From Streptomyces sp. NBC_01237 (lineage in GTDB: Bacteria; Actinomycetota; Actinomycetes; Streptomycetales; Streptomycetaceae), in NCBI RefSeq assembly GCF_035917275.1, contig NZ_CP108508.1, forward strand, positions 6,138,001-6,202,000: a stretch of 64,000 bases of DNA. Direction: 5' to 3'. Numbering within the stretch: position 1 is the first letter of the stretch; each line of letters opens with the position of its first letter. Both the position numbers and the translations under genes were made by a program. Under the pieces are notes generated by a model. The model was not told where the DNA came from, ran no database searches, and saw nothing but the letters and a program-made list of their open reading frames with translations. Positions 36,361-45,314 of this stretch are shown in pieces.

Positions 36361-37818
36361 TCACCCGTCGAGCGCCGCCTCCATCACGGCCCGTGCGATC
36401 GGCGCCGCGCTGCCGCCGCCGCTGATGTCCGCCCGGTCGGCGGAGGCGTCCTCGACGACCACCGCGACCGCGACCGCGGGCCGTCCGGAGTCCGGGTTCT
36501 GCGCCCAGGAGATGAACCAGGCGTACGGCGTACCGGAGTTGTCGATGCCGTGCTGCGCGGTACCGGTCTTGCCGCCGACCTTCACCCCGTCGATCGCGGC
36601 GTTCGACCCGGTGCCGTCCTCCACCACGTCGACCATCATCCGCTGCAACTGCATCGCCGTCGACGGGCTCATGGCCTGGTGGTACGAGCGGGAGCCCTGC
36701 TGCTGGACGGTGTCGCCGTCATGGGCGGTCGTACGGTCCACGAGATGCGGATATCTGAGGTCGCCGCCGTTCGCGACCGCGGCGGCGACCATCGCCATCT
36801 GGAGGGGTGTCGCGGTCGTGTCGAACTGCCCGATCGAGGACAGTGCCAGCTGGTCGTCGCTCATGTCCGTGTCGAAGTTGCTCTTCGCCACCCCGGACGG
36901 AATCCGCAGTCCGCCGTCGTTGAAGCCGAACCTGCCCACCGCCTCCACCATTTTGTCGAGCCCCACCTCGACGCCGAGGTGCGCCATGACCGTGTTGCAG
37001 GAGACCCGGATCGCCTCGGCCAGGGACGCCTTGGCGCAGCCGCTCGCCTCGTTGGGCAGCGTGGTCGTGGTGCCGGGCAGGACATAGGGCGACGGGGTGT
37101 CCGTGCCGGCGTCCGGATCGGTCACCACCCGGGCGTCCAGCGCCGCGGCGGCCGTCACGATCTTGAAGGTGGAACCCGGCGGATAGGTCTGCCGGATGGC
37201 CCGGTTGAGCATCGGCCGGCTCTTGGCCGCGTTGAGCCGGGCCCAGGCGTCGGTGACCGGGGAACCGGTGCCGGACAGCCGCTCGGGGTCGTACGAGGGC
37301 GTCGAGACCAGAGCCAGGATCCGGCCGGTCGAGGGTTCCACGGCGGCGACCGCCCCCCGGCGTCCGCTCAGCCCGTCGTACGCGGCGCGCTGCATCGAGT
37401 CCTTGACGGTGGTGACGACATCGCCTCCCGGCTGCCGGCCGCGGGTGATGTCGTTCCACAGGGGGAAGGGGGCGAGCAGCGAGTCGGTGCCGGACAGGAT
37501 GCCGTCCTCGGCGTTCTCGATGAGCGTGGTGCCGTACGTCTGCGAGGCGTAGCCGGTGACCGGTGCGTACAGGGGGCCGTGCAGATAGGTGCGCTCGTAC
37601 GCGAGTTGTTCACCGGTGTCCTTGGAGCCGGTGACGGACTTGCCGCCGACCAGGATGTTGCCGCGCGGCTCGTCGTAACGGTCGATGGTGTTGCGGCGGT
37701 TGGCGGGGTTGTCGTCCAGCTCGTCCGCCTCGAAGAGCTGGATGCGGGCGGCGTTCAGCAGCAGCGCCACGAGCAGCAGCAGACAGAAGGCGGCGGCCCG
37801 CCGGATGTAGCGGATCAC
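36361..37818 (-). CDS. Class B penicillin-binding protein (transpeptidase)
   Basis: 485 residues. One N-terminal membrane anchor (AAAFCLLLLVALLLNA), a short dimerisation region with RGNI, and a transpeptidase domain with the three active-site motifs: STFK (Ser216, Lys219), SCN (273-275) and KTGT (417-420). It cross-links peptidoglycan, paired with the RodA-type glycosyltransferase encoded just upstream. The GTG start overlaps the rodA-like stop by 4 nt. At 485 residues it is PbpA-like rather than an FtsI with PASTA domains. Confidence 0.95.
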   Translation of the reverse strand: MIRYIRRAAAFCLLLLVALLLNAARIQLFEADELDDNPANRRNTIDRYDEPRGNILVGGKSVTGSKDTGEQLAYERTYLHGPLYAPVTGYASQTYGTTLIENAEDGILSGTDSLLAPFPLWNDITRGRQPGGDVVTTVKDSMQRAAYDGLSGRRGAVAAVEPSTGRILALVSTPSYDPERLSGTGSPVTDAWARLNAAKSRPMLNRAIRQTYPPGSTFKIVTAAAALDARVVTDPDAGTDTPSPYVLPGTTTTLPNEASGCAKASLAEAIRVSCNTVMAHLGVEVGLDKMVEAVGRFGFNDGGLRIPSGVAKSNFDTDMSDDQLALSSIGQFDTTATPLQMAMVAAAVANGGDLRYPHLVDRTTAHDGDTVQQQGSRSYHQAMSPSTAMQLQRMMVDVVEDGTGSNAAIDGVKVGGKTGTAQHGIDNSGTPYAWFISWAQNPDSGRPAVAVAVVVEDASADRADISGGGSAAPIARAVMEAALDG

Positions 37819-39194
37819 CGTTCGTCCTCCAGGACCGGGGCGATGACGCCGGTCTCCACCTGGTCGGGATGGGGTCTGCGGGCCACATCGCTGACCCGGA
37901 TCAGCAGCGCGACGATGATCCAGTTGGTGACGACGGACGAACCGCCCTGGGCGAGGAACGGCATGGCCATGCCGGTCAGCGGGATCAGTCCCATCACACC
38001 GCCCGCGATCACGAAGACCTGAAGGGCCAGGATCGAGGCGAGACCGATGGACAGCAGCCGCCCGAACGGGTCGCGCAGCGCGAGTCCGGCCCGGTAGCCC
38101 CGGGCGACGAGCAGCGCGTACAGCAGGAACACCGCGGTCAGTCCGGACAGGCCCAGTTCCTCGCCCGCGGTCGCCAGGATGAAGTCGGACTTGGCGGCGA
38201 AGCCGATGAGGACGGAGTGGCCGAGGCCGAGTCCGGTACCGAGCATGCCGCCCGCCGCGAACGCGAACAGCGACTGGGCGAGCTGGCTCGGACCCCGCCC
38301 GGCGTCGATCGAGGCGAACGGGTCGAGCCAGTCCTGCACCCGGCTGTGCACATGCGGTTCGAACGAGCCGACGACGAAGGCGCCGACCGCGGCGAGCAGC
38401 AGTCCGACGGCGATCCAGCCGGTACGGCCGGTCGCCACGTACAGCATGATGACGAAGAGTCCGAAGAAGAGGAGCGAGGTGCCGAGGTCGCGCTCCAGGA
38501 CCAGGACGCCGACGCTGAGCAGCCAGATCGCCACGATGGGGCCGAGCACCCGGCCGGTGGGCAGCTGGAGTTTCCAGATCCGGCGCCCGGTGTACGCCAG
38601 CGCGTTGCGGTTCGCGGCCAGGTACGCGGCGAAGAACACCGCGAGCAGGATCTTGGCGAACTCGCCCGGCTGGAAGGAGAGTCCGCCGATCCTGATCCAG
38701 ATCTTGGCCCCGTTCACGGCGGGGAAGAAGATCGGCACGATCATCAGCGCCAGCGCGGTGGCGACCGAGAGATACGCGTAGCGCTGGAGCACCCGGTGGT
38801 CGCGCAGGAGGACCACGACGGCGATGAACAGCGCGACCCCGAGCGTGGACCAGATCAGCTGGGTGGGCGCGGCCTGGTCCTTCGGGGTCTCCAGGTCCAG
38901 CCGGTAGATCAGCACCAGGCCCAGGCCGTTGAGCAGGACGGCGATCGGCAGCAGCAGCGGATCGGCGTACGGGGCGCGGAAGCGGACCGCGAGATGGGCC
39001 AGGAGCGCGAGCAGACCGAGCCCCCCGCCGTAACCGGCGACATCGGGCGGCACGGCGCCGTTCCTGGCGAGGCCGACGTTCGCGTAGCCGTAGACGGAGA
39101 TGAGGACGGCCCCGACGAGGAGACAGAGCTCCACCCCGCGCCGCTTGGGCAGGCGTAGCTCGGGCGGGGGAGCGTCCGCCGTCGATGGGGTCAT
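37815..39194 (-). CDS. FtsW/RodA/SpoVE family peptidoglycan polymerase
   Basis: 459 residues with about 12 membrane spans. SEDS hallmarks: GAKIWIRIGGLSFQPGEFAK and the long fourth loop containing QLAQSLFAFAAGGMLGTGLG, with the catalytic-type acidic residue in VLERDLGTSLLFFG. It polymerises lipid II and works with the coupled PBP downstream. ATG 39194 has no ribosome site but follows TACGTT by 7 nt, so a leaderless mRNA is likely; a TTG 9 nt upstream is less probable. Confidence 0.95.
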   Translation of the reverse strand: MTPSTADAPPPELRLPKRRGVELCLLVGAVLISVYGYANVGLARNGAVPPDVAGYGGGLGLLALLAHLAVRFRAPYADPLLLPIAVLLNGLGLVLIYRLDLETPKDQAAPTQLIWSTLGVALFIAVVVLLRDHRVLQRYAYLSVATALALMIVPIFFPAVNGAKIWIRIGGLSFQPGEFAKILLAVFFAAYLAANRNALAYTGRRIWKLQLPTGRVLGPIVAIWLLSVGVLVLERDLGTSLLFFGLFVIMLYVATGRTGWIAVGLLLAAVGAFVVGSFEPHVHSRVQDWLDPFASIDAGRGPSQLAQSLFAFAAGGMLGTGLGLGHSVLIGFAAKSDFILATAGEELGLSGLTAVFLLYALLVARGYRAGLALRDPFGRLLSIGLASILALQVFVIAGGVMGLIPLTGMAMPFLAQGGSSVVTNWIIVALLIRVSDVARRPHPDQVETGVIAPVLEDER

Positions 39195-39201
39195 GCCACG
39201 C

Positions 39202-39207
39202 AACGTA
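39202..39207 (-). promoter_or_regulatory. Probable -10 box of a leaderless transcript (rodA-like/PBP operon)
   Basis: TACGTT on the minus strand, 7 nt from ATG 39194, fits TAnnnT; there is no Shine-Dalgarno sequence in between. Confidence 0.45.
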
Positions 39208-39326
39208 GCAAGAGGCGTGCGGTATTTCCCTTATGTCGCAGCGCGTCCGCGGCGCGGCAGAGGGCCGGGGCCCGCGCCCCCCGGCCCGGATTGCCCGCGC
39301 CCCCGGCCCGGATGCCCCCATCGGCC

Positions 39327-40628
39327 TCAGGGGGCCGGTGCGGGGCCGGGGGATTCCGGAGCCGGGTCGTCGTCGGGCGGCACGTACTCCGGCAGCGTCA
39401 GCCGCGCCACCGCCCCGCCGTCCGCCGCGTCGGCGAAGACCAGCTCCGCCCCGATCACCCGTGCCTGGCCCACGGCGATGGTCAGGCCGAGCCCGTGGCC
39501 CTTCCCGCTGCCGTCCGTACGGAACCGCTGCGGCCCGCCGTCGAGCAGATACGCCGGGAACCCCGCCCCGTGATCGCGCACGGTCACCACGGGGCCTTCG
39601 ATGCTCAGCACCACCGGAGGGCGGCCGTGCCGGTGGGCGTTGGCGACCAGGTTGCCGATCACCCGCTCCAGCCGCCGCCGGTCCGTCTCGACCCGGGCCG
39701 CGCCGGTGATCCGTACCTCGGTGTCCGTACCGGAGGCCCGGACCACCCGCTCGGCGACCGGCCCCAGTTCGTGCACGGCGGGATCGATCTGTTCGGTACG
39801 GGCGTCGAGCCGGGAGATCTCCAGCAGGTCCTCGGTCAGCGCCCGCATCGCCCGGACCCGGTCCTGGACGAGTTCGGCGGGGCGGCCGGGCGGCAGCAGT
39901 TCGGCGGCGGCCGACAGCCCGGTCAGCGGGGTGCGCAGTTCGTGCGCCACATCGGCGGTGAACCGCTGCTCGGTCTGGAGCTTGTGCTGGAGCGTGGAGG
40001 CCATGGTGTCCAGGGCGCCGGCGACGATCGCCACCTCGTCCTGGGCCCGTGCCGGGCGCGCGGTACGGGGGTCGTGGACCCGGGCGTCGAGGTCGCCCGC
40101 GCTGATCCGGCGGGCCACCCGGGCGCTCTGGTGCAGCCGCCGGGTCACCCGGCTGACGGCGAACAGGCCGACCAGGAGGGTGGCGGCGATGGCCAGCAGC
40201 GAGGAGCCGACGATCGCCCGGTCGAGGCCGCTGATCGTGCGGGCGCTCTGGCTGTAGTCGATCCAGGTGGCGAGCGCGCGGCCGTCGGCCGGACCCGCCG
40301 CCCACATCGCCGGGTGGCCCGCGTCGTCGGTGACCACCGTGCCCTGCTCGCCGCCCACGGCCAGGGAGCGCAGCGACGCGGGCAGGCCCGCCGGATCGAC
40401 CCCGGAGCCCCGGGGGAGCGGTTCGCCGGCCTCGTACGCCCTGGTGACCTCCTCCAGCCGGTCCAGGGCCTTCTCGCGGGCGTGGCCGACCGTCTGCCGG
40501 GTCACGGCTGTGTGCACCAGGACGCCCAGCAGGGCGGCGAGCGTGCAGCACATCACCGTGAGGAAGACCGCGGACTTCCAGGTGAGGCTCGCGGTCCAGG
40601 AGGGCGTGCGAAGCCCGCGCCTCTTCAC
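39327..40628 (-). CDS. Sensor histidine kinase (CseC-like)
   Basis: 433 residues. Two membrane spans (about 20-40 and 139-158) frame an extracellular sensor of about 95 residues. HAMP follows (HQSARVARRISAGDLDARV), then H-box DVAHELRTPLTGL with His229, a short N-box (IGNLVANAHRHG), and G-boxes DHGAGFP and GKGHGLGL. The ATG overlaps the stop of the upstream lipoprotein gene by 4 nt. The lipoprotein-kinase pairing recalls cseA/cseC of the SigE envelope-stress system, but no response regulator or sigma gene is present here, so it is an orphan kinase in this window. Confidence 0.92.
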   Translation of the reverse strand: MKRRGLRTPSWTASLTWKSAVFLTVMCCTLAALLGVLVHTAVTRQTVGHAREKALDRLEEVTRAYEAGEPLPRGSGVDPAGLPASLRSLAVGGEQGTVVTDDAGHPAMWAAGPADGRALATWIDYSQSARTISGLDRAIVGSSLLAIAATLLVGLFAVSRVTRRLHQSARVARRISAGDLDARVHDPRTARPARAQDEVAIVAGALDTMASTLQHKLQTEQRFTADVAHELRTPLTGLSAAAELLPPGRPAELVQDRVRAMRALTEDLLEISRLDARTEQIDPAVHELGPVAERVVRASGTDTEVRITGAARVETDRRRLERVIGNLVANAHRHGRPPVVLSIEGPVVTVRDHGAGFPAYLLDGGPQRFRTDGSGKGHGLGLTIAVGQARVIGAELVFADAADGGAVARLTLPEYVPPDDDPAPESPGPAPAP

Positions 40629-41377
40629 CGCTGCCCCGGTGCGGAGTCGGAGGCGGCCGGGGAGACGGAGGGGGACGGTGAGGCGGGCGGGGTGGGGGCA
40701 GGGTTCCGCTGCCGGGGCATGCGCAGGATCTCGTCCCTGGTGGGCAGCATCGCGTGCTGCTGGTCGTCCCAGGTCCAGGCCGTGCGGTACTCGTAGCCGG
40801 TGATCGCCGAAGGCGACCGCATGATCAGGTCGCGGCCCGCCAGCTGCACGCTGATCACCGCGTCCGCGGTGGACATGATCCGGGTCAGCCCCTCCCGGTC
40901 GGCCATGTAGACCCGTACGGCGAGCTGGTGGTCGGGCAGCGTGACGCCCAGGACGAGTTCGTCCTTCCCGTCACCGGTCAGATCGCGGAAATACGGAGCG
41001 AGGACCGGGCAGGTGCCGGCCTGTACGCCGCAGGCGTTCAGCCGCCGGACGGTCTCCTGCGGGAGCTCGTCGGTGCCGCTGTCCCGGTCGGGGTGGGCCT
41101 TCAGTCCCGCCCGCACCACGGCCACCGGGTCCAGCGCGCGCACATTGCCGTCCGGAACCCGGATACCGGGGATACGGGCGGTCTCGCCCTCCCCGTAGTC
41201 GTACGGGGCGGCCGAGGCGGCGGGCAGATCCGGCCAGAGCCGGGAGGGTTCGACGGCGGACGGGGTGCGCCCGGCGCTCTCCAGCCCTCCGGCGGCGCCG
41301 CAGCCGCAGAGCAGCGCCAGCGCGGCGCCGACGGCCGCGGCGGCGCAGGCCGGCGTCGGAACGTGGTGCGGACGCAC
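40625..41377 (-). CDS. Lipoprotein, CseA-like
   Basis: 250 residues. The hydrophobic signal ends in LALLCGCG, a probable lipobox. The mature part has DLTGDGKDELVLGVTLPD, an FG-GAP/EF-hand-like Asp-Gly loop that may bind calcium, and a Ser/Pro-rich C-terminal tail. Two cysteines (ACGV and GTCPV) may form a disulfide. It is translationally coupled to the following histidine kinase, so it probably sits outside the membrane and modulates that sensor. GTG 41377 follows GAGGGGG by 8 nt; the frame is open 57 nt further upstream. Confidence 0.85.
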   Translation of the reverse strand: MRPHHVPTPACAAAAVGAALALLCGCGAAGGLESAGRTPSAVEPSRLWPDLPAASAAPYDYGEGETARIPGIRVPDGNVRALDPVAVVRAGLKAHPDRDSGTDELPQETVRRLNACGVQAGTCPVLAPYFRDLTGDGKDELVLGVTLPDHQLAVRVYMADREGLTRIMSTADAVISVQLAGRDLIMRSPSAITGYEYRTAWTWDDQQHAMLPTRDEILRMPRQRNPAPTPPASPSPSVSPAASDSAPGQR

Positions 41378-41530
41378 GGCGCGGCCCCCTCTTCGACGAC
41401 AGGGCCTACACCCTAGACGGAAAGGGACGCGCAATGACTATTTCATGATGTTTTACAGCGATATGGCGACCGCGGCGCGCGGTGGTCCGGGCGACCGCGG
41501 CCCTGCGGCTCCGCGGCCCCCGGCCCCACC

Positions 41531-41848
41531 TCAGCGCTGGTACGGGTTCTGTCCTGGCGGCGCGTAGCCGGGCTGCTGCTGCGCCTGGCCGTACGGGTTG
41601 CCGTCCTGTCCGGCGTGGTGCTGGGCGAGCAGGGCGTCGGCCTGCTCCTTCGGGATCTGCTGTTCCCCGCCGCAGAAGGTGCACTGCGTCGCGAACTTCG
41701 TCGAGAACGGGAACAGCGGCACGAAGAACAGCGTGAACTTCGTGACCCGCTTGCGCAGCGTGTGCGCGGCCGGGTTGCCGCACCAGCCGCACACCATCGT
41801 CAGGATGGCCAACTGGTACAGATAGCCCCGCGTACCAAAAATGATCAT
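41531..41848 (-). CDS. Zinc-ribbon domain protein
   Basis: 105 residues. Two C-x-x-C knuckles (VCGWCGN and CTFCGGEQ) about 35 residues apart frame a hydrophobic segment, the pattern of the zinc-ribbon_15 family. The C-terminal 30 residues are Gln/Pro/Gly/Tyr-rich. The role is unknown. The ATG overlaps the stop of the HEAT-repeat gene by 4 nt, and GAGAGGGA lies upstream. Confidence 0.88.
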   Translation of the reverse strand: MIIFGTRGYLYQLAILTMVCGWCGNPAAHTLRKRVTKFTLFFVPLFPFSTKFATQCTFCGGEQQIPKEQADALLAQHHAGQDGNPYGQAQQQPGYAPPGQNPYQR

Positions 41849-44103
41849 GCTCTGGTCCCTCTCCCCGTCTTCCCGTGAAGCGCCTGACGGCACAGTGTCA
41901 GGAGCCTCTCGTCCTCGTACGTGTCATGGCTGCCGTATCCGCCGTCCATGGCGTTGTGGCGGCGTACGGAGACGAGCTCGGCGCGCAGCACGTGCGCTGC
42001 TCCCGAGCCTGCACCAGCGGGACCCATCCGCGCCAGGCATTCCGCCACCCGGACTCGGACGTGCCGGTTCTTCTCCCAGGCGGCGAGGAGCACGGGAACG
42101 GTCTCCTCGGTCCGCCCAGACACCTCCCAGAGCGCGATCGCGGCGTCCACCCGCAGCCACAGCTCGTCGTGCTCCAGGAGCGCCCGCAGCCGGGGCGCGA
42201 CCACCAGCGCGTGCGGCCCGAGCCTGCCCAGCGCCGCAGCCGCCGTCCGCCGGTCGTGCACATGCTCCGTCTGGAGGCCCTCGATCAGCACGGGCAGCAC
42301 GGCGTCGGCGTCCCCGGCGACCGCCCAGAGCGCGTCGGCCGCCTCCGTGGCCGCCACGGTCCCCGGCCGCCGGATCAGGGCCCGCAGCTCCGGCACGGCA
42401 CAGTGCGCCGCGGGCCCGAACGAACCGAGCGCCCGCAACGCCGCCGTACGCAGCCACTCGCCCCGGTACTCGGGCGCCCCGCGCAGCACCCGCAGCACCT
42501 CGGGCGCCGCCTCGCCCGCCCGCAGCCCGGTCAGCCCGGACAGCAACGGGCTCGCCCGGTCGTAGGCCCCCTCGTCGAGACCGACCTCGCCGAGCCTGCG
42601 CCGCAGCGCCTGTGCGAGCGGCGCGGCGGCGGCACCGAGGTGGCCGATGGCGTACCCCACGTCGTGCGGCACCTCGGGCTGCTCCAGCGCCGCCGCGAGC
42701 GCGGGCACCGCACGGACGTCGCCGAGCCGGGCCAGCGCCTTCACGGTGGAGCCGAGGCCGGGAGGACCGCTGGCCCACTCCTTGACCCAGCCGCCGGGGT
42801 CGGCGGCCAGCCGAGCCGCCAGGGCATCCGCGGCGGGGGCCGCCAGGCCGAACAGCTCTTCGAGAACGTGCGAGGCGGCGTCGGCCAGCCGGGGTTCGGG
42901 GTCCGCGAGCTGCTCCCCGACCAGCCGGACGAGGCCGTCGTACGAGCCGCGCCAGGCCCGGATCAGCCCGCCGCTCATCCGCACGGCGTCGATGCGCTGC
43001 CAGCGGTCGGGGCTGCGCAGCTGGTCGGTGAGCAGGGCGGTCCGGTCGTTCACCCGGTCGTCGAGCCCGACGTGCAGGGTGCGCAGCAGGTCGGCGGTCC
43101 ACGGGGCGCTGCGGCCGACGTACTCCTCGGCGGACAGCGCGCGGAACTGTCCGACGAGGGTCGGCGGCGCCTGCTCCACGACGGGGGTCTTCCCGCCGGT
43201 ACGGGGCTCCGCGTCCGGTTCGGCGTCCGGTGCGGCCTCGGACTCCGTATCCGGCGACAGACCGGCATCCGGCGACGGGCCCGCTCCCGTGACCACGCCC
43301 GCGCCCGTATCCGCACCGGCTTCCGCTCCCGCGTGCGCCTCCGCCTCCGCCCGCGCTTCCGGGGGCGCGCCGGTCATGGAGCGCAGCTCGCCCAGGAGCC
43401 CGGAGACCACCGGCACGACATCGCCGGGCAGGACGTCCGGGGCACAGCGCGCCAGCTGGGCCAGGGCGGCCAGGCGCAGCCCCGGCGCGTACGCCTGAGC
43501 CGCCAGGAGGCTCAGCCATTCCGCCACCCGGCCGGCCAGCGGGCGGTGCCGGAGGGCGACCCGCCCGGCCGCCTCGACGAGCGCCAGCCGTACCTCCTCG
43601 TCCGCCTCCACCGGCAGCCGCTCCCGCAGCAGCGCGAGCACCCGCACCGGGTGCCGGTGCAGGGTGGCGAGGGCCAGCGGGGCCGCGAGCCGCACTCCGG
43701 GGTCCTCGTCGGCGATCAGCTCGAAGAACACCCCCGCGCCCGCGGTGACCGCGGCCGCCGCCATGGCGTAGTTCGCGGCGCCCTCGATCTCGTCCTCATC
43801 GATCTCGTCCTCGTCGTCCTCGTCCAGATCGAACCCGCCGATGCTGGTGAGCAGCTCGACCACACTGCCCCGGTCCTGTACGCCCGGATCCACGGCCAGT
43901 TCGAACAGGAACGGGATGCACGCGAGTGTGCAGGCGTAGACATCGCCCTGGTGGTGAACCGCCCCGTACATCCCGTCGAGCGCGCTCTCGCGCACCGCCG
44001 GATCCGCGGAGGCGAGCCCCCGCAGGAGACCGGGCACATCGTCGGCCGGTCCGTAGGCATGCTCCATCGAAGCCCAGTCGACCTCGTCGATCCCCGCGAA
44101 CAC
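41845..44103 (-). CDS. HEAT-repeat domain protein
   Basis: 752 residues, soluble. Repeating helical pairs rich in Leu/Ala with DP-x-VR and P-x-L motifs run along the protein (LASADPAVRESALDGMYGA; LGRLGPHALVVAPRLRALL; LWLRVDAAIALWEVSG). An acidic/Ala linker of about 60 residues (near 245-310) interrupts the array. Such solenoids bind proteins or nucleic acids. GTG 44103 follows GGGGAGG by 7 nt. It is the first gene of a two-gene unit with the zinc-ribbon protein. Confidence 0.9.
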   Translation of the reverse strand: MFAGIDEVDWASMEHAYGPADDVPGLLRGLASADPAVRESALDGMYGAVHHQGDVYACTLACIPFLFELAVDPGVQDRGSVVELLTSIGGFDLDEDDEDEIDEDEIEGAANYAMAAAAVTAGAGVFFELIADEDPGVRLAAPLALATLHRHPVRVLALLRERLPVEADEEVRLALVEAAGRVALRHRPLAGRVAEWLSLLAAQAYAPGLRLAALAQLARCAPDVLPGDVVPVVSGLLGELRSMTGAPPEARAEAEAHAGAEAGADTGAGVVTGAGPSPDAGLSPDTESEAAPDAEPDAEPRTGGKTPVVEQAPPTLVGQFRALSAEEYVGRSAPWTADLLRTLHVGLDDRVNDRTALLTDQLRSPDRWQRIDAVRMSGGLIRAWRGSYDGLVRLVGEQLADPEPRLADAASHVLEELFGLAAPAADALAARLAADPGGWVKEWASGPPGLGSTVKALARLGDVRAVPALAAALEQPEVPHDVGYAIGHLGAAAAPLAQALRRRLGEVGLDEGAYDRASPLLSGLTGLRAGEAAPEVLRVLRGAPEYRGEWLRTAALRALGSFGPAAHCAVPELRALIRRPGTVAATEAADALWAVAGDADAVLPVLIEGLQTEHVHDRRTAAAALGRLGPHALVVAPRLRALLEHDELWLRVDAAIALWEVSGRTEETVPVLLAAWEKNRHVRVRVAECLARMGPAGAGSGAAHVLRAELVSVRRHNAMDGGYGSHDTYEDERLLTLCRQALHGKTGRGTRA

Positions 44104-44251
44104 GCCATGCCCTCCCCACGATTACGGCAGCGCCCGGAAATGGCGCACAGTCTTCCGGCACACCCTTCCGGCACGCTCCGAAGAAGCGTCTGGGCAGAGT
44201 GTGCACCACGGCCCGGACAATCCACCCACCACTTGCGGCCTTTCCTCGTGC

Positions 44252-44269
44252 CATGACCAGGTCATGACC
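44252..44269. promoter_or_regulatory. Overlapping palindromes upstream of the HEAT-repeat gene
   Basis: CATGACC-A-GGTCATG (44252-44266) overlaps GGTCATGACC (44260-44269); both are perfect. They lie about 150 bp upstream of the HEAT-repeat start. They share the half-site TCATGAC with the palindrome at 18227. Confidence 0.4.
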
Positions 44270-44358
44270 ACTTCATGGCCGGAACGCCGGGCGACACGAT
44301 GCACGACCGCCACCGAACAGCGTCCCGCCTGCCCGTTCCCGCCTCGGCCGGCCCCGCG

Positions 44359-45255
44359 CTAATGATCCACGGGCAGCGGCCGCGCCCGGTTCGGATTGAT
44401 CAACGGGGCGAGCAGATCCCCGTACCGTTCCAGCCGCGCGGTCATGTCACCGGCCAGGAATACCAGCTCACCGGGTGCCCGGCAGCCCTCGATCTCCTCC
44501 CAGGTGACGGGTGCGGAGACGGTGGGTTCCGTTCTGGCCCGCAGAGTGTAGGGGGTGGCGGTCGTCTTCGCTGCGGCGTTCTGGCTGAAGTCGACAAAGA
44601 CCTTCCCCGGCCGCAGGGCCCGGGTCATCCGGTGCACGACCAGCTCCGGCAGGGCGCCGGCCGCCTCCACGGCCAGCCCCTTCGCGTACGCGGACACCTG
44701 GCCGGAAGGGGTGGGCTCCAGCGGCACGAGCAGATGCAGTCCCTTGGACCCGGACGTCTTCCCGTACGCGAGGAGCCCGTCGGCGGCCAGCCGCTCCCGC
44801 AGCCAGAGCGCCACCGCGCAGCACTCCACGACGCTCGCGGGAGCGCCGGGGTCCAGGTCGAACACCAGCCGGTCGGCCATCCCGGGCGCGTCCGCCCGCC
44901 ACTGCGGGGTGTGGAATTCCACCACCAGGTTCGCCGCCCACACCAGCGAGGCCAGATCCTGGACGAGCACCTGCCGGGCGTGCTCGCCCTCGTGCCGCGG
45001 CACGGCGGCCGTACGCACCCAGCCGGGCGTACCGGGCGGCGGATTCTTGGTGAAGAAACGCTGGCCGTCGGGCCCGTCCGGATAGCGCAGGAAGGACACG
45101 GGTCGGTCGTACAGGTGCGCGAGCAGCGCCCCCGCCACTGTGGCCGCGTAGTAGTGCAGCACCTCGCCCTTGGTGGTCCCGGTGGCCGGGTACAGCACCT
45201 TGTCGAGATTGCTGAGCGCCAGGCGCCGCCCCTCCACCTCCGTGATGGGCGTCAT
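44359..45255 (-). CDS. ligD: LigD-type NHEJ polymerase/primase domain protein
   Basis: 298 residues, stand-alone polymerase domain of LigD (archaeo-eukaryotic primase fold). Catalytic acids in RLVFDLDPG, the KGLHLLVPL segment, and VDFSQNAAAKTTATPYTLRA near the C-terminus are all characteristic. It extends and fills DNA ends during non-homologous end joining with Ku. The ligase and nuclease domains are not encoded here and must be elsewhere. It is divergent from ku across 59 bp. Streptomyces often keep the polymerase as a separate protein. Confidence 0.94.
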   Translation of the reverse strand: MTPITEVEGRRLALSNLDKVLYPATGTTKGEVLHYYAATVAGALLAHLYDRPVSFLRYPDGPDGQRFFTKNPPPGTPGWVRTAAVPRHEGEHARQVLVQDLASLVWAANLVVEFHTPQWRADAPGMADRLVFDLDPGAPASVVECCAVALWLRERLAADGLLAYGKTSGSKGLHLLVPLEPTPSGQVSAYAKGLAVEAAGALPELVVHRMTRALRPGKVFVDFSQNAAAKTTATPYTLRARTEPTVSAPVTWEEIEGCRAPGELVFLAGDMTARLERYGDLLAPLINPNRARPLPVDH

Positions 45256-45314
45256 ACGATAAGAATCACATGAAAGGCGACCTAAGAGGTTATTACCGGC
45301 AAAAGGGGTGAACG
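45256..45314. promoter_or_regulatory. Shared divergent promoter region of the NHEJ genes
   Basis: 59 bp between the starts of the polymerase and ku genes, strikingly AT-rich for this genome (TACGATAAGAATCACATGAA, then GGTTATTACCGG). It must hold both promoters, which probably overlap. The ku side ends with AAGGGG, 6 nt before GTG 45315. Confidence 0.6.
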
